Shown: positions 8,553-16,594 of the stretch, in pieces
How positions within the stretch are numbered: position 1 is the first letter of the stretch
Layout: the number at the start of each line of letters is the position of its first letter
NCBI GenBank assembly: GCA_902776435.1
Contig: CACYQB010000001.1
Coordinates: 62,001 to 126,000, forward strand
Length of the DNA: 64,000 bases
DNA from: an uncultured Bacteroidales bacterium
Lineage (GTDB): Bacteria > Bacteroidota > Bacteroidia > Bacteroidales > Muribaculaceae
Reading direction: 5' to 3'
Translations under genes and position numbers: made by a program
The notes under the pieces: generated by a model
What the model saw: only the letters and a program-made list of their open reading frames with translations
What the model was told of the DNA's origin: nothing
Database searches by the model: none

Positions 8553-8614
8553 TAGTTCAATCTACAGCCAACTTTCGCTTACAATTATTACCTAACAATA
8601 AAACCTATTCAAGA

Positions 8615-11600
8615 ATGAGAAAACAGTTACTATTGCTACTGTTGTTGAGCCTCTTCTCGCTGCCGGGACTTGCCCGTGTGGTGACAGGCGTGGTGACGCA
8701 GTCGAGCGATGGCGAGCCGATTATCGGCGCGTCGGTCAAGGTGCACGGCACAACGCGCGGCACGGCGACCGATTTTGACGGCCATTTCTCGATTGAGGCC
8801 AACGACGGCGACGTGCTCGATGTGAGCTACGTGGGCATGAACCCCAAGAGCGTGAAGATTGGCCCGGGCCAGACCGTGGTCAATATCGCCCTTGAAGATA
8901 ACGCCCAGGTACTGGGTGAGGTCGTGGTGACCGCCATGGGCCAGACCCAAGAGAAGAAGAAACTGAACTTTGCCGTTCAGTCCCTTGACGAAGAGGCGGT
9001 GACCGCTGGCGGTTCCACCAACTTTGCCAACACCCTGCAGGGCAAGATTGCCGGCTTGCAAGTGAACACTGGCGGCAGCTCGCCCAACTCCTCGACCCAG
9101 GTCATCATACGTGCCATCTCGTCGATGAACAACTCGATGAGCAATGAGCCGTTACTCATCGTTGACGGCATGGCCTATCGTGGCGCTGCCTCGTCGCTGG
9201 GAGACCTTAACCCCAACGACATCGAGAACATCACGGTGCTCAAGGGTGCCGCTGCATCGGCCCTCTATGGTCAGGAGGCAGGTAGCGGTGTCATCATGAT
9301 TACCACCAAGAATGGCGGCAAGAATGGCGAAATCAACGTCACGGCATCGGCAACGCTCGAGATCAATACTCCCTATCGTGTGCCCAAGATCCAGTCCACC
9401 TTCATCCCTGGTGCCAAGGGCATGTATAAGGAGAACATGGGCAGTGGCGGCTGGGGCCCCTATATGGGCGAGAACGATCAGTACTACGACAATGTGAATA
9501 ACTTCCTGAAGACAGGTGTCCTGCAGAAGTATGACGTGAGCGTGAGCGGTGGAACGGAGAAATTCTCCTCCTACGCCTCGGTGTCCTACAGCGACAATCA
9601 GGGTATCGTTCCCAAGGATTACCGCAAGCAGGTAAATGCCCTTATCAAGGGTACCTACAAGCCCAGCGACAAGGTGCAGATCATGCTGAGCGCCAACTTC
9701 ATGAACCGCAAGTCACGCGGATTCGGCAACTCGATGTCCACCATCTACAACTGGGGTATCAACAAGGACATGAGCAATTACCGCACTCTGGAAGGGCACG
9801 TGAACTGGTGGGCATACTATGACCACTGGGAGAATCTGCTCGACACCGAGCGCATCAATGGCGCCGTGTCACCTTATTTCGGCCGCTATATGGATTGGAG
9901 CCAGACCGAAGGCAACCGTTTCATCATCAACGGCCAAATCAGCTACGAACCCATCAAGAACCTGGTGATTACGGGCAAGATGGGTTATGACAAGAGCTAC
10001 TCGATGTATGACTCCTACACCGTGCCCCGCATCTATGAGGGTGACCTGATGGATCCCACGGCCGAGGATGTTCAGACCAAGCTCAGTGACATGCAGTCCA
10101 AGTTCGGTTCCTACAGTTTCCAGCCCTCACGCGGATCGATGTTGAACATGCAGTTGCTTGCCACCTATCAGCACACCTTTGCCGAGGACTATACCGTGAG
10201 CGCCCTTTATGGTCTGGAATACAAGGAGCGCCGCGGCCTTGAGGCATCTATTTACAACGAGCACTTCATGCTGGGCGGTGGATACTATAGTTTCAACAAC
10301 ACAGACTTTACCAACGGCGACCTGCTCATTGCCAACCGTCCCACGCTGTACCATAGCGAGAGCAACATCTACGGCCACTTCGGCGAGTTGCGCTTTGACT
10401 ATAAGGGCATGGCACAACTCTCGGTCACTGGACGTCTTGACGGCTCCTCACGCTTGAGGCAATCTACCCAGACGACCTATTTCTACCCTTCGGTCACTGC
10501 GGGTATCATCTTCAGTGAGTTGTTCCATCTGTCCAACGACTGGTTCAGTTACGGCAAGCTGCGTGGCAACTGGGCCAAGGTCGGTAAGGATTGTCAGGCT
10601 TATCTGTACACCGACACCTATAAGCAGTGGACGCTCTTCCCCGATGGAGGCTATGGCGTGGATCCCACCGTGTCGCGTGCCGTTGACCTGGTTCCCGAGA
10701 TGACCAAGTCGTGGGAGATTGGCGCTGATCTGCGATTCTTCCGCAACTGGACGCGTCTCGACATCGCTTACTACTCGACTACGGTCGATGACCAGATTGT
10801 GACCGTGCGTGTGTCACCCGCATCGGGCGTTATTCTCCAGACCCGCAACGAGGGTAGCCTCAAGAACCATGGTATGGAGATTTCGTTAAATCAGGACATC
10901 ATTAAGAATGGTGACTTTACATGGAGCGCCCTGGCCAACTTCTCGTTCAACCGCAGCAAGGTGCTCTATCTGCCCAACGAGTTGACCGAAATCCAGGGAA
11001 CCCAGTATGGTGACATCTTCCCCGTTGCCCGCTTGCACGAGTCTTCGACGGGTATCTCGGGTAAGGATTACGTGCGTGACCCGGATGGCAACGTCATCTG
11101 TGACGAGAACGGTTATCCCATCATCGATAGCGCTAAGGGCCTTTACATCGGCAATCGTGAGCCTGACTGGCTGCTGGGTGTGGGCAGCACCTTGCGCTAC
11201 AAGAACGCGAGCCTGTCGTTCCTGTTTGATGGCCGAAAGGGTGGTGATGTGGTCAACGTCACGGGCCGTAGCCAGATCACCAACGGCATGAGCAGCCTGT
11301 ATGACAAGTACCGCAACCGCGAGTACATCATCGACGGTGTGCAGGCCGTAGCCGGTCCTGACGGCACGACGACCTATGTCAAGAACACAACGCCTATTGT
11401 GCTTGACTCCTATTTCATCAATACCTATTACTCGACTGTTTCGTCCAACTTCATTGAGGACGGTTCCTATATCCGCTTGAGTTATGTGACGCTGAGTTAT
11501 GACCTCGGCAAGCACTTCAAGCGCACCTGGCCCGTTAAGGGGCTCACGCTCACTGCCACAGGTCGCAACCTGCTGTTGCTGACCAAGTACCGCGGCAATG

Positions 11601-11710
11601 ATCCCGCTGTGCTCGCTGGCACTGGTGGCGGTACCGGTAGCGCCGGTATCGACAATTACAATGTGCCCAGCACGCGTAGTTTCAATTTTACAATTAAAGC
11701 ATCATTCTAA
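8615..11710 (+). CDS. SusC/RagA-family TonB-dependent outer-membrane receptor
   Basis: This 1031-residue outer-membrane transporter imports oligosaccharides captured by its SusD partner, using TonB energy. The signal peptide is MRKQLLLLLLLSLFSLPGLA. A carboxypeptidase-regulatory-like domain (GEPIIGASVKVHGTTRG, about residues 25-105) is followed by the plug domain, with GKIAGLQVNTGGSSPNS, LLIVDGMAYRG and ASALYGQEAGSGVIMITTK as SusC hallmarks. The remaining 750 or so residues are the beta-barrel, ending in an aromatic Phe (TIKASF). The start at ATG 8615 is preferred over an in-frame upstream codon at 8540, which lies before the -7 element. The SusD gene follows after 17 bp. The ligand is not known. 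Confidence 0.95.
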   Translation: MRKQLLLLLLLSLFSLPGLARVVTGVVTQSSDGEPIIGASVKVHGTTRGTATDFDGHFSIEANDGDVLDVSYVGMNPKSVKIGPGQTVVNIALEDNAQVLGEVVVTAMGQTQEKKKLNFAVQSLDEEAVTAGGSTNFANTLQGKIAGLQVNTGGSSPNSSTQVIIRAISSMNNSMSNEPLLIVDGMAYRGAASSLGDLNPNDIENITVLKGAAASALYGQEAGSGVIMITTKNGGKNGEINVTASATLEINTPYRVPKIQSTFIPGAKGMYKENMGSGGWGPYMGENDQYYDNVNNFLKTGVLQKYDVSVSGGTEKFSSYASVSYSDNQGIVPKDYRKQVNALIKGTYKPSDKVQIMLSANFMNRKSRGFGNSMSTIYNWGINKDMSNYRTLEGHVNWWAYYDHWENLLDTERINGAVSPYFGRYMDWSQTEGNRFIINGQISYEPIKNLVITGKMGYDKSYSMYDSYTVPRIYEGDLMDPTAEDVQTKLSDMQSKFGSYSFQPSRGSMLNMQLLATYQHTFAEDYTVSALYGLEYKERRGLEASIYNEHFMLGGGYYSFNNTDFTNGDLLIANRPTLYHSESNIYGHFGELRFDYKGMAQLSVTGRLDGSSRLRQSTQTTYFYPSVTAGIIFSELFHLSNDWFSYGKLRGNWAKVGKDCQAYLYTDTYKQWTLFPDGGYGVDPTVSRAVDLVPEMTKSWEIGADLRFFRNWTRLDIAYYSTTVDDQIVTVRVSPASGVILQTRNEGSLKNHGMEISLNQDIIKNGDFTWSALANFSFNRSKVLYLPNELTEIQGTQYGDIFPVARLHESSTGISGKDYVRDPDGNVICDENGYPIIDSAKGLYIGNREPDWLLGVGSTLRYKNASLSFLFDGRKGGDVVNVTGRSQITNGMSSLYDKYRNREYIIDGVQAVAGPDGTTTYVKNTTPIVLDSYFINTYYSTVSSNFIEDGSYIRLSYVTLSYDLGKHFKRTWPVKGLTLTATGRNLLLLTKYRGNDPAVLAGTGGGTGSAGIDNYNVPSTRSFNFTIKASF

Positions 11711-11727
11711 TAAAAGGCCGACTGATT

Positions 11728-13641
11728 ATGAAAAAGATTAAATTATTAGCATTGTTGATGCTGGTTGGCCTGCTGTCGGTGAGCTGCAACGATATCCTCG
11801 ACGATAACATCAACCCCGACAGGGCCCATGATATTGAGGCCAAGGATGGCCTGGCTGTCATCATCTACTACGCACAGCAGGTCGTCTATGACCACAGCGA
11901 ATATTACGCCTACTTCTCCCAGATGCTTACCACTGGCGGTAAGAGTTCGGTGGGAGCCTATAGTTACAAGTGCGAGTGGGAGATGCTGACCATGAACCGT
12001 CACCCGATGTGGCGTCGCCACTTCTATGACATCGGTAAGAATACCGATAACCTAGTGAAGAATTCCCAGGCTATCAATTCGCCCAACTATGAACTCATCG
12101 GGCGCACCATCATGCTGATGTCCACTCAGTTGACGACCGACGCCTTTGGTGACATACCCCGCAGCGAAGCCTACAAGAGCATTGCGCCCAAGTATGACAC
12201 CCAAGCCTCGGTATATGCCTGGATGATGCAGGAGTGCGATGACCTCATCAAGATGTATGATGACCCCGCGATTGTCAACAATCCTGACAATCAGAAGATT
12301 GACGCCTCGGTGGACCGCGTCTATGGCGGAGACCTCGAGAAGTGGAAAGGCCTGGTATATGCCATCAAGGCAAGATTGCTGCTGCGCAACATTCCCAATG
12401 TGGACCGCAGCCCCGCCATGTGCCAGAAGATTATCGATGCTGCCGATGCAGCCATCAAACAGTGGCGCAAGGGTGACGTGTTTGATTATCAAGGTGGTCG
12501 TGATGCTTGGTTCGGCAATGAGCCGCGTTACTACTGGGATGGCGGCACCGGTACGCAAAATGCCGTGTGGAGTGTTGCCCAGCCTGTTATCAACTCGTGG
12601 GAATCGCGTGGTAACCTCCTGGGTAGCGCTATCCCCAGCAAGTTCTTCATGGTCGACCTGTTAGGTATCAGTAAGCCCGATAATGAGATGACTTGTGGTA
12701 TGTTCAATGCCGAGGGCGCCCATGACGGCTTTGCCAATGACCCGCGCTGTGGCTTGCTGATGATTGCCCGCACGGGGCCTGCCAGCCCCTCGGTGACCAG
12801 CGAGCGTATCAAGATGCGTTACCTGGAGAACAACATCGGTATGGGTACTTCTTACAAGATTGCCAATTATCCTAACCTGTACATGGGGGCCTATGCTGGC
12901 GCAGCCGATGCCTATAATCCCATCTTCACGATGGAGGAACTGTACTTCATCAAGGCCGAGGCCATGTATTGGATGGGTAACAAGACTGAGGCTTGTGCCC
13001 TCGCCAAGGAAGCCACCCAGTGGAATATCCAGCGCCATCTTGCTGCATTCCTGCGTCTCTATCCTAACGAGAACTATAATGCCAACACCGACAACAAGTA
13101 CCCCGGCAACTCGGTATCGGGCGGAAAGCCCGGTTTCCAGGCTGCTGAGTACTGGGATGCTCAGGTTGCTGCCTTCCTCGATAACGAAGACTACTATAAG
13201 GGCAAGAACGTGGCTGTGCACAAGGTGACCGACCGCGGCAACAAGCACTGGTACTTCAATCCCAGCGAATTCACGCTGAGCGACCTGATGCAGCAGAAGT
13301 ACATCTCCATGTACCTGCAGCCCGAGCAGTGGACCGACATGCGCCGTTACCATTACAGTAACAACCGCAACCACTACGGCATCGGTGACAATCAGGAAAT
13401 CGTTTATCCCACCCTGCGCAGACCTTACAACCTGTATGCCGCATACTGGATTGACGGCCTGACCGAGGAGCAAAAGGAGAATACTTGGATCCAGCGCATC
13501 AACTACGATCCTGAGACCGAGGAGAAGTACAACCGCCAGGAACTCGAGCGTCTGGGCGCTTACAAGAACTACAAGTGGTTGCAGGTACCCATGATCTGGG
13601 CCTATAGCTATGGTGAAGTATCCTCGTTGACTCAAGAGTAG
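11728..13641 (+). CDS. SusD/RagB-family nutrient-binding lipoprotein
   Basis: This 637-residue surface lipoprotein caps the SusC barrel and delivers the ligand. The signal peptide ends in the lipobox LLSVSC (Cys20). The first half is rich in helices of the TPR type (for example GDLEKWKGLVYAIKARLLL), and the phrase FTMEELYFIKAEAMYWMGN near residue 415 is the usual SusD helix. The region QQKYISMYLQPEQWTDMRR is also typical. It lies 17 bp after susC and is followed by two lipoprotein genes that may encode the extra surface glycan-binding proteins of the locus. No protein with a dockerin is found until the GHL10 gene downstream. Confidence 0.94.
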   Translation: MKKIKLLALLMLVGLLSVSCNDILDDNINPDRAHDIEAKDGLAVIIYYAQQVVYDHSEYYAYFSQMLTTGGKSSVGAYSYKCEWEMLTMNRHPMWRRHFYDIGKNTDNLVKNSQAINSPNYELIGRTIMLMSTQLTTDAFGDIPRSEAYKSIAPKYDTQASVYAWMMQECDDLIKMYDDPAIVNNPDNQKIDASVDRVYGGDLEKWKGLVYAIKARLLLRNIPNVDRSPAMCQKIIDAADAAIKQWRKGDVFDYQGGRDAWFGNEPRYYWDGGTGTQNAVWSVAQPVINSWESRGNLLGSAIPSKFFMVDLLGISKPDNEMTCGMFNAEGAHDGFANDPRCGLLMIARTGPASPSVTSERIKMRYLENNIGMGTSYKIANYPNLYMGAYAGAADAYNPIFTMEELYFIKAEAMYWMGNKTEACALAKEATQWNIQRHLAAFLRLYPNENYNANTDNKYPGNSVSGGKPGFQAAEYWDAQVAAFLDNEDYYKGKNVAVHKVTDRGNKHWYFNPSEFTLSDLMQQKYISMYLQPEQWTDMRRYHYSNNRNHYGIGDNQEIVYPTLRRPYNLYAAYWIDGLTEEQKENTWIQRINYDPETEEKYNRQELERLGAYKNYKWLQVPMIWAYSYGEVSSLTQE

Positions 13642-13676
13642 TTAATAGTTAATAGAAAACAGTTAATAGTTGACAT
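13642..13676 (+). repeat. Low-complexity TTAATAG word repeats
   Basis: The spacer after susD is built of repeated GTTAATAG units with a final GTTGACA. It is one of several stop-rich, low-complexity intergenic repeats in this window. A similar AGTTAATAGTTGAC stretch precedes the GHL10 gene at 16574-16587. Confidence 0.6.
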
Positions 13677-13681
13677 CAATT

Positions 13682-14728
13682 ATGAAACGACATAAAATAT
13701 ATGGACTGATAGCTCTGATGGCACTGCTCACCGCTTCGTGTGCGATACATGACCCGTTTGCCGACAATGGCCAGTTGGGTCAGGTGTTGCCCACGGTCGA
13801 TTGGGAGCAAGGTTCCACAGTGGTTAAGGCGGGCCGCCATGCTACCTTCAAGGGCAAGTACTACACCACCAGCGAGAAGTCGATTGACCATAGCGAGGTG
13901 TGGTGCCTCATCAAGCGTGAGCAGACCGCCACGGCGACCAGCAAGTTGACCACGTCGCTCGCCTATACCAAGAACTACTCATTGACCGATACGGTGCGTT
14001 CTAACCAGATGGTAGCCACCTATCCTCACAGCAAGGCCGAATGGGATGGCTACGAGTATGTGCTCACCGACAGTTTCCCCACCTCACGCACCCTCGCCCC
14101 AGTGACCTGGGTAAATCCTGAGGAGTGGGATCAGGAGAAGTTTGACAGTTATTATCCCTCGACGTTCCAGCAGGAGTTTATGGCCTATATGGTCAATGCG
14201 CTGACTAAGGACAGCACCTACTACAACGACCTGCGCAACGTCTATATCAAGTACAACTTCCCCATCGAGTTGTTTGAGCAACTCAATGCCCAGTACAACA
14301 TTGAATTCCCGACAGACACGACGACCGACGACAAGTCCAACGCTTGGTTCACTACCGATGAAGTGGATCATTACTACTACATCACCGTGGGCGACGATGG
14401 CTCTGCCGTCTATCATGAGATTGCCAACGAGAGCGAGGCCCCGTCAGGCGTGAACGTGCAGGCGGTCTATCGGTCGGCTTTCTGGCTCTTCTCCCGCTAC
14501 AGCGACGATACGGGTGGCAAAATCACCACGGTTCGCCGCCAGTACATGCCCTATTTCAAGAGCATGCTTGAGACGATTCCTTTCACGTCATGGATTTACA
14601 ACACGTCAGATAAGGCTTACACGGTGAATTTCAACCGCACCTACTTCCTGGAACCCCAATTCCGCGTGTATGACAGTGACGGCAAGGTGGGTGTTACTTC
14701 CGATAATAAAGAGGTCACATTGAATTAG
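13682..14728 (+). CDS. Lipoprotein of a SusCD locus, function unknown
   Basis: This 348-residue protein has a signal peptide with lipobox LLTASC (Cys20), so it should be a lipid-anchored envelope protein. I do not recognise a named domain. It is polar, Tyr- and Thr-rich, with beta-type patterns and motifs such as QVLPTVDWEQGSTVVKAG near the N-terminus and FNRTYFLEPQFRVYD near the end. The ATG at 13682 is used; an in-frame TTG at 13670 would add four residues before a normal signal peptide. Its place directly after susCD suggests a surface glycan-binding protein. The function is inference from position only. Confidence 0.7.
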   Translation: MKRHKIYGLIALMALLTASCAIHDPFADNGQLGQVLPTVDWEQGSTVVKAGRHATFKGKYYTTSEKSIDHSEVWCLIKREQTATATSKLTTSLAYTKNYSLTDTVRSNQMVATYPHSKAEWDGYEYVLTDSFPTSRTLAPVTWVNPEEWDQEKFDSYYPSTFQQEFMAYMVNALTKDSTYYNDLRNVYIKYNFPIELFEQLNAQYNIEFPTDTTTDDKSNAWFTTDEVDHYYYITVGDDGSAVYHEIANESEAPSGVNVQAVYRSAFWLFSRYSDDTGGKITTVRRQYMPYFKSMLETIPFTSWIYNTSDKAYTVNFNRTYFLEPQFRVYDSDGKVGVTSDNKEVTLN

Positions 14729-14732
14729 TTGT

Positions 14733-14825
14733 AAGTTTTTAGTTGTAAGATCTTAGTGTGATTACAATCGCCAGGAATAACCGGTAGCAAGAGCATTTTA
14801 ACTTACAACTTGAAACTAAAAACTT
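14733..14825 (+). repeat. Hairpin-forming word repeat between two lipoprotein genes
   Basis: AAGTTTTTAGTT at 14733-14744 pairs exactly with 14814-14825, and GTAAG at 14745-14749 pairs with 14802-14806, leaving a 7-nt bulge. AGTTGTAAG units are repeated on both arms, so the stem can form in more than one register. The loop is about 50 nt. It fills the 102-bp spacer and is transcribed with the operon. Confidence 0.65.
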
Positions 14826-14830
14826 AAAAC

Positions 14831-16570
14831 ATGAAGAATATGAAGACATTCAATAAAATAGCATTCATTTTCATGCTGGCGATGATTGCCGTGTCATGTA
14901 TCGATAAGACGCCTGACTATGACAACTTTCCCACAAAGGATGTGGACTTTACCTATCGGGTGGATGACGACCGCTATGGACTGGACTTCTACGTGGTTTC
15001 CACTGTCGAGTTCACTAACACCTCGTCCAAGTCAGGTCAGGTGACGTGGGACTTCGGCGACGGCACAACCTCAACCGAGATGAATCCATCGCACAAGTAT
15101 GCCAAGGCTGGTGTCTATCAGGTGACGCTTACTATCGATGGTGTGGGAAGACGTACCTATCCGCTGCTCATCTATGACATCGCACCGCTGCTCAGTGTTG
15201 CCGAACAGAGCGCTACGCCTGTGGTCATCAACGATGTGAATGTGAAACTCGACATCGAGCTTCCCAATCCTGAAAACCTGACCTGCAAGTATGTCTGGAC
15301 GTTCCCTGATGGCACCCGCGATGAACAGGGCAACCTGATTTCCACCTTCGAAGGCTACAGCCACGATGACGGCACGATTGACAACCCCGGCAAGTTGACC
15401 TTCAGTAACATCGGCTCACAGAAGATTACCCTTCAAACGTGGTTTGACATCTATGGTGAGAACCGCCGCTTGGAGGACAGTTACGTCAATGTGCAGGTGG
15501 GCTCGTCGATTCCTGCCCCCACGCTCTATTATGCGACTCAGGGCGGAAATATCATGGCCGTGAAACTGGTGGATCTGTCTCAACTGCCCTCAGGCACCAA
15601 GAACCTGCCCTTTGATATGGGTGTAAGTTCGGGTAATATGCCGACCACGCTTGTTTTTGCCACCGAGAAGACGGTGACCGACAGCGCCACGATTGAGCAG
15701 GACAACGTCTATATTCTGGACTGCGGCAAGCAGTACTATTACATCAACGACGAGGCCGGAAACCTGGGAGACGGCAAAATTACCGTCATGAGCGCCGATG
15801 GTTCGGTCACCAATGTGATGGTCACCAATGTGGGCGGTCCTGCCTTCAACGACCCGTTCCAGGGTTGCACCGATGGCACCACCCTCTATTATACCGACCG
15901 CAACACGGGTATCCGTACCCTCCCGCTCACGGCGCGAGGCGAGACCGAACAGACCAACTTCAACAGCACTGCTGGCTACTATGTGGTCAACAACCAGTTG
16001 AGTTACTATGGCCAGGGCATCGCCTATGGTGCCATCCACACGGGGTTGTACCTCGACCGCACGGGCATGTTCTGGTGGGGCAAGAACTATTCGGGTAACG
16101 GCATCTACCGCTTTCGCCCGAGCGATATTGGCAAGACCGGTACAGGTGTTCCCATTCCTCATCCCATCGTGCTTGAAACGACACAGCCGCGAGGTTTCAC
16201 CCTCGATGAGGACCTGGGCTACCTGTATGTGTGGATGACCAAGGGCACCACGCCCGGCGTGGGCTTCACCCAGTATGAGATTCCTGCCGAGAATGCCACG
16301 GTGACCTACGACAAGTACGTCAACTTCATCACCATGGAGGCCGATCCCATCAACACGACCGATGCCGAGGGCGTTTACACCACCCAACTGGCCGTGGATG
16401 CCCAGACCCACTACGTCTATTTCGGCTTCCGTGCCGCAACGACCGAGAAGACCTACACGACGGGCCTGTACTACTTCAACCCCGCCGATGGCAAGGTCTA
16501 TAACTTCAACGGTAACAAGGACAAAATCCTGGGCGTGTGCATCAACCCGCGCATGACCAACTTGTTTTAG
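14831..16570 (+). CDS. PKD-domain lipoprotein with propeller-like C-terminal part
   Basis: This 579-residue lipoprotein has a signal with lipobox (IAVSC, Cys23). A PKD domain follows at about residues 45-120 (VTWDFGDGTTSTEMNPSHKY), then a second Ig-like segment to about 220 (CKYVWTFPDGTRDEQGN). The last 350 residues contain repeated beta-strand patterns with recurrent YYTDRNTGI, GLYLDRTGMFWW and TTGLYYFNPADGKVY units, consistent with a beta-propeller. Such proteins occur after susCD as surface glycan-binding proteins. A second ATG three codons later (14840) is equally good. A spacer rich in inverted word repeats precedes it. Sugar binding is inferred, not shown. Confidence 0.8.
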   Translation: MKNMKTFNKIAFIFMLAMIAVSCIDKTPDYDNFPTKDVDFTYRVDDDRYGLDFYVVSTVEFTNTSSKSGQVTWDFGDGTTSTEMNPSHKYAKAGVYQVTLTIDGVGRRTYPLLIYDIAPLLSVAEQSATPVVINDVNVKLDIELPNPENLTCKYVWTFPDGTRDEQGNLISTFEGYSHDDGTIDNPGKLTFSNIGSQKITLQTWFDIYGENRRLEDSYVNVQVGSSIPAPTLYYATQGGNIMAVKLVDLSQLPSGTKNLPFDMGVSSGNMPTTLVFATEKTVTDSATIEQDNVYILDCGKQYYYINDEAGNLGDGKITVMSADGSVTNVMVTNVGGPAFNDPFQGCTDGTTLYYTDRNTGIRTLPLTARGETEQTNFNSTAGYYVVNNQLSYYGQGIAYGAIHTGLYLDRTGMFWWGKNYSGNGIYRFRPSDIGKTGTGVPIPHPIVLETTQPRGFTLDEDLGYLYVWMTKGTTPGVGFTQYEIPAENATVTYDKYVNFITMEADPINTTDAEGVYTTQLAVDAQTHYVYFGFRAATTEKTYTTGLYYFNPADGKVYNFNGNKDKILGVCINPRMTNLF

Positions 16571-16594
16571 TTAGCAGTTAATAGTTGACTTAAA

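Noticed and set aside
8540-8614. 25-codon N-terminal extension of SusC
   Set aside because: It precedes the expected transcript start after TATGTTTG and places a hydrophilic stretch before a normal signal peptide.
12661-13635. Long antisense frame opposite SusD
   Set aside because: Same reason: shadow of a G+C-rich coding region with no recognisable motif.
15590-16411. 273-codon antisense frame opposite the PKD lipoprotein
   Set aside because: No signal, domain or promoter; the sense gene has a lipobox and PKD motif.
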